Shown piece after piece: positions 1 through 7,981 of a stretch of DNA of 64,000 bases (position 1 is its first letter; each line of letters starts with the position of its first letter). Both the position numbers and the translations under genes were made by a program. Source of the stretch: QHXW01 sp963847515 (GTDB lineage: Bacteria; Acidobacteriota; Terriglobia; Bryobacterales; Bryobacteraceae); assembly GCA_963847515.1 (NCBI GenBank), contig CAWKAA010000006.1, forward strand, positions 248,001 through 312,000, read 5' to 3'. A model generated the notes under the pieces. It was not told where the DNA came from and made no database searches. It saw nothing but the letters and a program-made list of their open reading frames with translations.

Positions 1-2487
1 GTTCGGCACCACCGTGCCGTTCTGTTCGATGAACGGCGTGTTGAAAAGTGTGTTGCTGAAAAACGAACTGCCACCGAACGGGGGTTCCGCGCTAAATTGC
101 TCGAGTACCAGTTGCTCGACCGGGTTGTAGAAGATGCCGTAGCCAGTGCGGATGCTGGTGGCGCCGGCATTCCCGAACAGTTTGTGCCAGAAGCCTGAAT
201 CGGCAGAGGGACTCCAGGCCAGGCCGATGCGTGGACCGAACGCTTTGTAGTAGGTCGAGGTCAGCGCGTCGGGAACACCTTTATCCCCGGGAACAACCTC
301 TCCCAGTGGGAACACGGATTCGCCAGCGCTGCCAGGGCTGCAATCCGTCGTTCCGAACGTCTGAATGAGCGGGTTACCCGGGCTCAGTTGGCAGGGATAC
401 GATTGCGTCGCCTGGCCGGCCCGGAACGTCTGTACCCGGCGGCCAATGTCGTGTATGGGCGTGGTCAGTTCCCATCGCAGGCCATAATTCAGCGTCAGGT
501 TCTTGCGAAGCTTCCAACTGTCCTGCGCAAACAGGTACACCGCCGTGCTGCGCACGTTCTCCACTTGCGCCGAGCCTTGGCCATATCCGTTGGGAAGGCC
601 TAGCAGGTAATCCGGGAAAATATTATCCGAGCCGACGTCGTTGGTGCCGCCCGCGTTGAAGCTGAACGACCCGTTGACGTTGTAGTACAGCGTCTGGTCG
701 AAGCGCAGGCGCCGCACATCGGCTCCGAATTTGAATGTGTGCGAACCGGCCACCTTGCTGATGCTGTCCGACCACTGGAAGCTGTTGCCGATCTGCGGCA
801 GCTCACCTTCGGAATTGTTGCCGATATTGAAGCCTCCGCTCAGCGCAATGAAGGGCACGCCCTCATGTGTGGCGCCCAAGCCCGGCGTAATTCCGGACGC
901 CGGATTATTAGGGTCGGCAAAGCATTGGCTGGAGGGAACGGTCTTGCAGGAATCCTGCACCAAGTTGGTGTGCAGAGGATGATTGAACTTGAGCTGGCCT
1001 TCCCGGAAGTAAGTGAACCGCGCTTCGTTTACTACGCTGGGGCTCGCGATCCAGGTCTCGGTGAGATTGAACTGTTGGCTGCGCGTGCTGTAGTTGGAAC
1101 CGAAACCGGTCACGTTGGCGCCCGCGGCCTGGAAATGCGAGAAGGGCCGGTCGTCGGCGGAGTCGTCGAAGAAATAGAAAAAGCTCAGGTGATGCGCGTC
1201 GTTAATCCTGTGATCGATGCGTGTGGTGGATTGAATGCCGCTCAGATGATCCACTGGCACAAGCTGGAGCTGGTTCAGGCCGCGATTCGCCAGCGGCACG
1301 TACTGGTTCATCAGATCAAGCGCCGTTTGATCGAAACATTGAGTGGGGATTTTGTTATTGGGAAAGATCGCGCTCCACGGTGTGCCGGCGGCCAGGGGCG
1401 ATCCGCCTCCCTGCGCCACGGCGCCAGCGCATCCGGGCCGCTGGTTGAGAACGCCCGCCAGGTAACTGTCCGTAAGCGTTCCGCTGAAAGTGCTCTGCGG
1501 TCCGTTCGGGCCCTGGGAAAAGTCGCCGCCTCGCTCCGCGACCGTTGGCACGGTTACCAGGTCCGACGAAGTCCCTTGCAGAATCTCCCGATCCTCGGCG
1601 GAAACGAAAAAGAACGTCCGGTCCTTTTTAATCGGTCCCCCCAGCGTGCCGCCGAACTGATTTTGGTTGAACTTAGATTTCTCTGAATCGAAGAAACCGC
1701 GCGTATCGAGCGCCCGGTTACGGAAGAATTCGTAGGCATCGCCATGAATGTCGTTGGTGCCGCTTTTCGTGACTACATCCACCACCGAGCCCGAATTGCG
1801 CCCGTGCTCGGCATCAAACGTATTGGTCAGCACGCGAAACTCTTCGATGGTGTCGGGTGAGGGCTGGATCGCCGGCGTCGAGATAAACAGGTCGTTGGCA
1901 TCCCCGCCGTTGACGTTGAAGTTGTTCGACCGGCCACGTCCGCCGTTTACTGATACCACGCCCGCATTCTCGCTCCCCGCGAACAGATCGTAGCCCTGCT
2001 GCGACTGAACTCCCGGCTGCAATTGCAGCAACTGGTAGGTATCCCGCGAATTAAGCGGCAGGTTGACCACCGCGCGGGAGTTCATTACGGATCCAAGTTG
2101 TGTGCTCGTGGTTTCCACCTGCACTCCCTGCGCCTGAACCTCCACGGTTTGTGTTACCTCGCCCAAGACCAGCACCGCGTTCACATTGATGACGTGCCCC
2201 AGCGTCACTTCCACGTGCGACTGCAAGAACTTCTTGAATCCCGGCGCTTCGACCTCCACCGTGTACTGACCGACGGCCATGGTGGGGAGAACGAACTCAC
2301 CGCGAGCGTCGGAGGCGGCAGAGCGCGTAACCGCGCCGCCTTCCAACTTCGCCGTGATCTTGGCTCCAGGGACCACTGAACCCGAACTATCCGTAATGGT
2401 CCCTTGCATGGTCCCGGTTGTTTGCGAGTATGCATACGGAAGGGCAAAGATGGCAAAAGCCGCCAAAAGTTTGAATCGAAGACGCAT
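1..2487 (-). CDS. Oar-like TonB-dependent receptor, C-terminus beyond the window edge
   Basis: The frame is open from an ATG at 2487 down to base 1, so 829 codons are present and the C-terminal end of the barrel lies outside the window. The protein starts with a signal peptide (MRLRFKLLAAFAIFALPYAYSQ) and is followed by a carboxypeptidase-regulatory-like/CnaB fold at about residues 24-110 (TGTMQGTITDSSGSVVPGAK). A plug-like segment comes next, with the block SGSVVDVVTKSGTNDIHG that is typical of the acidobacterial Oar family. The family forms large outer-membrane barrels for TonB-driven import; the substrate cannot be told from sequence. Two complete paralogues lie at 13996-17223 and 32026-35238. 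A sigma-70-like promoter precedes the gene at 2573-2601. Substrate and exact family membership are inference; the receptor class is well supported. Confidence 0.9.
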   Translation of the reverse strand, partial: MRLRFKLLAAFAIFALPYAYSQTTGTMQGTITDSSGSVVPGAKITAKLEGGAVTRSAASDARGEFVLPTMAVGQYTVEVEAPGFKKFLQSHVEVTLGHVINVNAVLVLGEVTQTVEVQAQGVQVETTSTQLGSVMNSRAVVNLPLNSRDTYQLLQLQPGVQSQQGYDLFAGSENAGVVSVNGGRGRSNNFNVNGGDANDLFISTPAIQPSPDTIEEFRVLTNTFDAEHGRNSGSVVDVVTKSGTNDIHGDAYEFFRNRALDTRGFFDSEKSKFNQNQFGGTLGGPIKKDRTFFFVSAEDREILQGTSSDLVTVPTVAERGGDFSQGPNGPQSTFSGTLTDSYLAGVLNQRPGCAGAVAQGGGSPLAAGTPWSAIFPNNKIPTQCFDQTALDLMNQYVPLANRGLNQLQLVPVDHLSGIQSTTRIDHRINDAHHLSFFYFFDDSADDRPFSHFQAAGANVTGFGSNYSTRSQQFNLTETWIASPSVVNEARFTYFREGQLKFNHPLHTNLVQDSCKTVPSSQCFADPNNPASGITPGLGATHEGVPFIALSGGFNIGNNSEGELPQIGNSFQWSDSISKVAGSHTFKFGADVRRLRFDQTLYYNVNGSFSFNAGGTNDVGSDNIFPDYLLGLPNGYGQGSAQVENVRSTAVYLFAQDSWKLRKNLTLNYGLRWELTTPIHDIGRRVQTFRAGQATQSYPCQLSPGNPLIQTFGTTDCSPGSAGESVFPLGEVVPGDKGVPDALTSTYYKAFGPRIGLAWSPSADSGFWHKLFGNAGATSIRTGYGIFYNPVEQLVLEQFSAEPPFGGSSFFSNTLFNTPFIEQNGTVVPN

Positions 2488-2572
2488 GACGCAGACCCCT
2501 TTTTTGAGCGTAGATTCCAAGCGAACGTGGTTGCGGCCCCTTGAACAAACTTAGTTACAAGTTGATTAAAAG

Positions 2573-2601
2573 AGACTATCGGTCGGTTGTGGGGTTGTCA
2601 A
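2573..2601 (-). promoter_or_regulatory. Putative sigma-70 promoter of the left Oar receptor
   Basis: On the minus strand a perfect -35 TTGACA (2596-2601) is separated by 17 bases from TAGTCT (2573-2578), a weak -10 matching three of six consensus positions. Transcription would start near 2566, leaving a leader of about 80 bases. The decamer CTTGACAACC that contains the -35 box is repeated exactly in front of the Oar gene at 32026-35238. Confidence 0.45.
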
Positions 2602-2662
2602 GCGCGACTGCTGCCGGACGTTGTAAACAAACGGGGGCTCGCGGAAGTGTAAGCTGTTTGGA

Positions 2663-4354
2663 ATGCCCGCGCTTCTCCGCATCGCCGCAGTCTTCGTCAG
2701 TCTGACGGTTCTCACCAGCGCTCAGGATCGCCGTACGGCCGCCCTCATTCTCCGCCACGGCGTTGTTTATACCATGGATGCCGCGCGAAGTTGGGTGGAA
2801 TCCGTGGCAGTATTAGACGGCCGGATCATTTATGCCGGACCGGATGCTGGTACTTCTGGACTGGCTGGGTCCTCTACCAAAATAATCGATCTTGGCGGGC
2901 GCATGGTTCTGCCAGGTTTCCACGACTCTCACGTGCACCTGATGGAGGGCGGCGTGGACATGGGCCTCTGCAACCTCAAGGATGTTGCCACGCCCCAGGC
3001 AGTCATTGCCGAGATTCGGAAATACGCGGAGGCCCACACTAACCAACCGTGGGTAACGGGTGCCGGTTGGGATCTGCCCGTTTTTCCCGGAGGTATCCCG
3101 CGCAAGGAAGAACTGGATGAAGCCGTGAGCGACCGGCCGGCTTACATGGAATCGGCCGACGGCCATTCCGGGTGGGCAAACTCCAGAGCTCTCGCCTTAG
3201 CCGGCATCACGAAAAACACACCCGATCCTGCCGGAGGCCACATCGAACGCGATCCTGACTCGAAAGAGCCCACAGGCCCGCTGCGCGAGTCCGCTCGCGA
3301 ACTGGTGACCGGCAAGATCCCCCCTTTGACCGCGGCGGAAAACGCGGCTGGCCTCAAGCGCGCCATCGAATTCGCCAATAGCCTGGGCATTATTTCTGTG
3401 CAGGAAGCCGATGCCAGTGATGAGATCCTGAATGCCTATTGGGCGCTCGATACGCAGGGGCTACTGGCCGTAAGAGCGGTGGCGGCGCTGCGCACCGATC
3501 CGCGAAAGGGCGACGATCAGGTGGCCGGCCTGATCGAGCGGCGCGCCAAATTCAGCGGAAAGCGATTGCGCGCAACCGCAGTGAAGATCTTCGCCGATGG
3601 CGTCATCGAGACTGGGACCGCTGCATTGCTTGAACCCTATCTCGACCGTGGCGACAGCCGCGGGGAACTGAATTTCGAAGCGGAACGGTTGGCGAAGTTT
3701 GTTACGAGCCTGGATCGCGAGGGCTTCCAGGTTCACATCCACGCCATCGGCGATCGGGCTATCCGTGTTTCGCTTGACGCGCACGAAGCTGCGCAAAAAG
3801 TTAACGGTCGCCGCGACGCCCGCCATCATATCGCCCACCTGGAACTGATCGAACCTGAAGACATTCTGCGATTCCGTGATCTGGGAGTCATTGCGAACTT
3901 TCAGCCGTTGTGGGCCTTCGCGGATCCCTACGTCAGAAAGCTGACCCTCGGCCCGCTCGGCCCGAAGCGCTCGCGCTGGATTTATCCCATCGCAAGCGTT
4001 CTGAGGACAGGCGCCATCATGGCCGCCGGCAGCGATTGGCCCGTCACCTCTTTGAACCCGCTCGAGGCCATTCAGGTCGCCGTGACGCGCCGTGGACCAA
4101 CGGAACCTGAAGGCCCGGCCTGGATTCCCGAAGAAAAAATCGACCTGCCTGCGGTTCTCGCCGCCTATACCATCAACGGCGCGTATCTCAACCACGAAGA
4201 GAAGGAAACCGGTTCCATCGAAGCAGGCAAAGCCGCCGACCTGATTGTCCTAGATCGCGATCTCTTCAAGATCCCGCCCGAAAAGATTCACGAAGCCAAG
4301 GTGGTACTGACACTCCTCGAAGGCAAAGAGGTTTTCCGCGCGCCGGGGTTCTGA
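2663..4354 (+). CDS. Secreted amidohydrolase of the YtcJ/Amidohydro_3 type
   Basis: This 563-residue protein has a short hydrophobic signal peptide and then the metal-dependent amidohydrolase fold. The metal-binding HxH motif is in GFHDSHVHLMEGG (His90 and His92). Further metal ligands are expected in VHIHAIGDRAI near residue 355, in HHIAHLELI near 390, and in the Asp of AAGSDWPV near 455. The C-terminal part (GSIEAGKAADLIVLDRDLF) is the usual small beta-sandwich that completes the composite domain. The length fits YtcJ-like enzymes, which hydrolyse C-N bonds of amides or ureas; the substrate is unknown. It is divergent from the Oar gene with 175 bases between start codons, and transcribed toward the next, convergent gene. 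Confidence 0.85.
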   Translation: MPALLRIAAVFVSLTVLTSAQDRRTAALILRHGVVYTMDAARSWVESVAVLDGRIIYAGPDAGTSGLAGSSTKIIDLGGRMVLPGFHDSHVHLMEGGVDMGLCNLKDVATPQAVIAEIRKYAEAHTNQPWVTGAGWDLPVFPGGIPRKEELDEAVSDRPAYMESADGHSGWANSRALALAGITKNTPDPAGGHIERDPDSKEPTGPLRESARELVTGKIPPLTAAENAAGLKRAIEFANSLGIISVQEADASDEILNAYWALDTQGLLAVRAVAALRTDPRKGDDQVAGLIERRAKFSGKRLRATAVKIFADGVIETGTAALLEPYLDRGDSRGELNFEAERLAKFVTSLDREGFQVHIHAIGDRAIRVSLDAHEAAQKVNGRRDARHHIAHLELIEPEDILRFRDLGVIANFQPLWAFADPYVRKLTLGPLGPKRSRWIYPIASVLRTGAIMAAGSDWPVTSLNPLEAIQVAVTRRGPTEPEGPAWIPEEKIDLPAVLAAYTINGAYLNHEEKETGSIEAGKAADLIVLDRDLFKIPPEKIHEAKVVLTLLEGKEVFRAPGF

Positions 4355-4371
4355 TCATTGAACCGATTTCG

Positions 4372-4776
4372 CTACTGCTGATCTCCTGGATACACAAGCG
4401 CTACCCCAGCGAGTTCTCCAGGACAGAACCATCTCTTGACCGCCTGGGGATTACCGTTTGATCGCTCTTCAAAAGTAATGAGCGTCTCGTCGGATGCTTG
4501 CAGGCGAAACGCTGGAATGACCGGGATATTTGCGACCAGCTCTCTTGGTTCTCGTGTGAAGATCTGTACGACAGGGCGATCCGGTTGGCTGCCGGCTAGC
4601 TTGAATACGTACTGGCCAGGCGCTAATACTTGGCCGGGAACTGCAACAGGAGCGCTAAACGTTACCGTCGCCTCCTTGTTCCAGTCCTCAGCCTTGGCCG
4701 ACGGCAATAAAGCTGTGCCAGCCAGTACCATTGCCAGGCAGAACGTTCTGAATCTATCAGACATGTCATCTCCCAT
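4372..4776 (-). CDS. Small secreted protein of unknown function
   Basis: A 134-residue protein with an N-terminal signal peptide (FCLAMVLAGTALLPSAKAE) and a predicted all-beta mature part. The segment VPGQVLAPGQYVFKL, followed by residues describing a strand-rich sandwich, recurs in many short secreted acidobacterial proteins as far as I can recall, but I know no function for them. Starts at 4776 (MGDDMSD) and 4764 (MSDRF) are both possible; the second places the signal peptide closer to the N-terminus. It is convergent with the amidohydrolase and separated by 17 bases. The 150 bases upstream (4777-4929) hold no further gene that I can see. Confidence 0.6.
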   Translation of the reverse strand: MGDDMSDRFRTFCLAMVLAGTALLPSAKAEDWNKEATVTFSAPVAVPGQVLAPGQYVFKLAGSQPDRPVVQIFTREPRELVANIPVIPAFRLQASDETLITFEERSNGNPQAVKRWFCPGELAGVALVYPGDQQ

Positions 4777-4929
4777 TCGCAGCGGCCGGTAGCCGCTCCC
4801 GACAATGGAGACGTTCGTGGATCTTCATCAGGTTCACTAAAAGACTCAAGCACGGCCAGATGAATGTCCTGAATCAGACCACCTTCTAATAAAATGGTGT
4901 AACCTTGCGAAGCCGGCCAGCGTTAAACG

Positions 4930-6042
4930 CTATTGAGTTTTGGCCGATTTTACAAGTGCCATCGCGATCGGCTTACCCAGCACGCCCGTGTACTCACTGT
5001 AATCGACGCCCATCAATTCGAGCATCGTGGGAGTAATATCCCTTTGTGAGATCTCCGGCACATTCGTTGCTTCTCCGATAGCCGGTGTGTCCGGTCCAAC
5101 GATCGCTACCCAGATCTGATTCGCGCCCACAACGTCCTTCCCGTGGGAGTGCCAATCGTTGAGTGTCCCGCCGCGCCCGTGATCTGACGTCACGATCATC
5201 GTCGTTGTGTCACGGTACTCCGGCGAGTCCTGAATGGTTTCCCACAGCTTGGCCAGGCAGCGGTCCAGATAGCTGATCGCGTCTAGCACTCGGTAGTAGC
5301 GCTTGTCATGCGCCCAGTCGTCCGTCTCATCGAAGGCGATGTGCATCATGCGCGGCTTGGCCAGTTTCATGTACTCGAGCGCCATTTCGAAAGTAATGTA
5401 ATCGTGACGCTCTTCCATCCACGGCGACAGCACCTCAAATTGCAGCCCACTCAACGCGCGCATCCGGGCGGATGCATGGGGGCCGTCATAATCCCGATAC
5501 CCTGCGTTGATGACAATCGAACCTGGATCGTGCTCGCCGATGAGCTGAAACATTTCCCACGAAGCGAACAAAGCTACCTGTGAAGAATCCAGACCCAGCT
5601 TGCGCCGTAGGAACTCGAGCACCGTGGGCGTGGGGTTGCGAACGGCATCGTTACCGCGGATGGCCTCATCCTGCGCGCGCCCTGTGAGAATCTCGGCGTA
5701 TCCCGGATACGAAACCCGAAATGAGTTGGTCACGCGCACGGAGCTACCCTTCTGCAGATTGCCGAACACTACGCCTTTCGATACGAGCGTCGTCCAAAAG
5801 AAAGGCATCAGCGCGCGCCGCCGTTCGTCCGGATCTGGCCGCCACCACTTGGTTTTCACGTCCGCCGCATGCTCCATTCCCGCGCTCTTTTCGTCTTTGA
5901 GCATGGGATCCATGCCGCCAAACAAATCCTGCCACCGCAAGCCATCGGCCGTGACCAGGATGATGTTGCTCGTTTGCCGCGGAGCCGCCGCACAAGTAAA
6001 ACAGATAAGAATAATGGAAAGGAATCGGATGCATAGCCGCAT
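4930..6042 (-). CDS. Secreted alkaline-phosphatase-superfamily protein
   Basis: A 370-residue exported protein. After a hydrophobic signal (RFLSIILICFTCAAA) comes the first metal-binding block NIILVTADGLRWQDLF with Asp33. The segment VSYPGYAEILTG sits where the nucleophile lies in this superfamily. The later block VTSDHGRGGTLNDWHSHGKD supplies the expected second-metal Asp and His residues. The family includes type I phosphodiesterases and sulfatase-like enzymes; the substrate is not predictable here. I prefer the ATG at 6042 because the one at 6060 would put MIYHPV ahead of the signal peptide. A perfect 18-base palindrome lies directly upstream at 6046-6063. Neither start has a clear Shine-Dalgarno sequence. 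Confidence 0.8.
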   Translation of the reverse strand: MRLCIRFLSIILICFTCAAAPRQTSNIILVTADGLRWQDLFGGMDPMLKDEKSAGMEHAADVKTKWWRPDPDERRRALMPFFWTTLVSKGVVFGNLQKGSSVRVTNSFRVSYPGYAEILTGRAQDEAIRGNDAVRNPTPTVLEFLRRKLGLDSSQVALFASWEMFQLIGEHDPGSIVINAGYRDYDGPHASARMRALSGLQFEVLSPWMEERHDYITFEMALEYMKLAKPRMMHIAFDETDDWAHDKRYYRVLDAISYLDRCLAKLWETIQDSPEYRDTTTMIVTSDHGRGGTLNDWHSHGKDVVGANQIWVAIVGPDTPAIGEATNVPEISQRDITPTMLELMGVDYSEYTGVLGKPIAMALVKSAKTQ

Positions 6043-6045
6043 CAC

Positions 6046-6063
6046 CGGATGATATATCATCCG
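6046..6063. promoter_or_regulatory. Perfect 18-base palindrome at a translation start
   Basis: The sequence CGGATGATATATCATCCG is its own reverse complement. It ends three bases before the preferred start codon of the phosphatase-like gene (6042) and covers the alternative start at 6060. It could be an operator for a dimeric repressor or an mRNA hairpin over the ribosome landing site; the sequence alone does not decide. Confidence 0.5.
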
Positions 6064-6129
6064 CGAGGATCTGTTAGCTATACTGCGATCTTCGGAGTAT
6101 CCGGAAGAGTGATTACACCGGCCGTGCCG

Positions 6130-6450
6130 CTAGCTGTATCTTGGCACCTTCGGATCGATCGCCAGACTCCACTGATCGATTCCGCCTGACATGCTGGTGC
6201 AGTTTTCCACGCCTTGCTGTCGAAGCCAGCCCACGACTTGCAGGCTCCGCATCCCGTGATGACAGAAAACCACGATCGGTTTTTCCTCGTTTTCCAACGA
6301 CGAAAGCGATTGCGGTACAGAGCGCATCGGAATCAGCTCGGCCCCTTCGATCCGCGCCTGCTGAAACTCGACCGGCTCGCGCACGTCAATCAGCCGCAGC
6401 TTCTCCCCCGCATCCAGCCGCCGCTTGACTTCTTGTGGTGTAATTTCCAT
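6130..6450 (-). CDS. Single-domain rhodanese-like protein
   Basis: A 106-residue cytoplasmic protein beginning MEITPQEVKRRLD. It covers one rhodanese domain from end to end: the early LIDVREPVEFQQARIEGA motif, the active-site loop with the catalytic cysteine in VVFCHHGMRS, and the closing SMSGGIDQW. Such proteins carry sulfur as a cysteine persulfide. The open frame extends upstream to 6552, but that extension crosses a low-complexity intergenic repeat and the end of the next gene, so the start at 6450 is much more likely. It follows the response-regulator gene by 46 bases on the same strand and may be co-transcribed. Confidence 0.85.
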   Translation of the reverse strand: MEITPQEVKRRLDAGEKLRLIDVREPVEFQQARIEGAELIPMRSVPQSLSSLENEEKPIVVFCHHGMRSLQVVGWLRQQGVENCTSMSGGIDQWSLAIDPKVPRYS

Positions 6451-6463
6451 GACCGCTTTGCTA

Positions 6464-6497
6464 AACACCTGGCACCTAATACCTGGCACCTGATGTT
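6464..6497. repeat. Short intergenic repeat made of CTGGCACCT units
   Basis: The gap between the response regulator and the rhodanese is almost entirely filled by two copies of ACCTGGCACCT separated by AAT. A nearly identical block (GCCAGGTRTTAGGTGCCAG, one mismatch) lies in inverted orientation at 37117-37135, again just after a stop codon. It looks like a dispersed small repeat. Confidence 0.5.
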
Positions 6498-7981
6498 CAC
6501 CTCCGCTCCGCATGCTCCGCCGCGCGTCCTTCCGACTTCCGCCGAATCTCAATGCTCAAGCGCTTGATCTTTTGGTTCAGCGTGGAAAGCGGAACATGCA
6601 GGGTATCCGCAGCTTCGGTTTGGCTCCAGTTGGCCTGCTCCAGGTGCTCGATAATAATGCGGCGTTCGAAATCCGCCACGATCTCGAATAACGACGCGTC
6701 CGCCGGCAGCGGGTCTCCCTCATTGCGATGCAGACGGATCCCGCTGGCCTGCAGCAGATGATCGGGGAATACATCGAGCGGCACGGCTGGATCGGAGGCC
6801 AGCACCACCGCGCGTTCCACAACATTTTCGAGCTCGCGCACATTTCCCGGCCAATTGTGGTCCATCAGAACCTGCATCGCGTCCGGCTGGAAACGGAGCA
6901 CAGAGTGATTTTGCCCATCCAGGAATTTCTGATTCTCGCGGCAGTATTTAGTAAAGAAAAAATCCACCAGCGGCGGGATGTCTTCTTTCCGTTCGCGCAA
7001 TGCCGGCAGCGCGATATTGATGACATTCAGCCGGTAATACAGGTCCTGGCGAAATCTTCCCTCGTCCACAAGCTTGCGCAGGTCGTCATTGGTCGCGGCC
7101 AGAATCCGCACGTCCACCTTGATAGTGTCGTTGGAGCCTAGCGGCTGGAATTCCTTCTCTTGAATTACCCGCAGCAGCTTAGCTTGGGTCTCAGGGCCGA
7201 TCGTGCCAATCTCATCGAAAAATATGGTGCCGTGGTTGGCGACTTCGAAATACCCCTTGCGGGTCCGGTCCGCGCTGGTGAATGCGCCTTTCACGTGCCC
7301 GAACAGCGTCGACTCGAGCAGGTCCGGCGGCAGCGAGCCGCTGTTCACTGGCACGAAAATGAACTCGGCGCGCGGCGAGTGCGCATGAATGGCCTTGGCC
7401 ACCAGTTCCTTGCCGGTTCCCGTCTCCCCCGTGATAAGAATCGTGGAGCGGCTGGAAGCTACCTGACCCACCAGGTCGAGCACGCGCACCATGCGCTCGC
7501 TCTTTCCAATGATGTTGGGGAAACTGTATCGCTGCTTGAACGCGCGCTTGAGGTGCGTATTCTCATACAGCAGGTGCCGCTGCACGATGGTGCGGTCGAT
7601 CTCAATCAGCAGCTTGTCGTTCTCCCACGGCTTGGTGAAATAATCGTTGGCGCCCAGCTTAAGGGCGCTGACAGCCGTCTCGGTGGATCCAAAAGCGGTG
7701 ATCATGAAGATGGGAGTGTCGCGATCACGCTCCCGAAACCCGCGCAGCACTTCCATGCCGGACCGGTCCGGCATCATTAGGTCGAGTAGAACGAGATCGT
7801 AGACGTGCGAGTCGAGCTTTTTCGAGCCTTCCGTTCCATTGGCGGCCAGCTCGACATCGTAGCCTTCCAGACTCAGCAGCGCATCCAGACTTTCGCGGAT
7901 GTCCGCTTCATCGTCGATTACCAGCACTTTGCCTTTGGAAGTCGAAACAGTTTGGTCTTCTGTGGCGCCGATCTCAGACAT
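6497..7981 (-). CDS. NtrC-family sigma-54-dependent response regulator
   Basis: A 494-residue three-domain activator. The receiver domain (about 17-130) has the acidic pair in VIDDE, the phosphorylated Asp67 in LVLLDLMMPD and Lys117 in DYFTKPW. The AAA+ domain has Walker A GETGTGKE at 185-192 and Walker B FFDEIG at 254-259. The C-terminus is a Fis-type helix-turn-helix (NWSQTEAADTLHVPLSTLNQKI). Phosphorylation should let it oligomerise and remodel sigma-54 holoenzyme at distant promoters. The loop that contacts sigma-54, normally GAFTGA, reads GAFTSA (232-237). It overlaps the histidine-kinase gene upstream by 8 bases, which indicates translational coupling and pairs the two proteins. Confidence 0.95.
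   Translation of the reverse strand: MSEIGATEDQTVSTSKGKVLVIDDEADIRESLDALLSLEGYDVELAANGTEGSKKLDSHVYDLVLLDLMMPDRSGMEVLRGFRERDRDTPIFMITAFGSTETAVSALKLGANDYFTKPWENDKLLIEIDRTIVQRHLLYENTHLKRAFKQRYSFPNIIGKSERMVRVLDLVGQVASSRSTILITGETGTGKELVAKAIHAHSPRAEFIFVPVNSGSLPPDLLESTLFGHVKGAFTSADRTRKGYFEVANHGTIFFDEIGTIGPETQAKLLRVIQEKEFQPLGSNDTIKVDVRILAATNDDLRKLVDEGRFRQDLYYRLNVINIALPALRERKEDIPPLVDFFFTKYCRENQKFLDGQNHSVLRFQPDAMQVLMDHNWPGNVRELENVVERAVVLASDPAVPLDVFPDHLLQASGIRLHRNEGDPLPADASLFEIVADFERRIIIEHLEQANWSQTEAADTLHVPLSTLNQKIKRLSIEIRRKSEGRAAEHAERR

Noticed and set aside
739..1686. Long open frame antisense to the left Oar receptor
   Set aside because: It lies wholly opposite a receptor gene with clear family motifs, has no recognisable domain and its composition follows the other strand.
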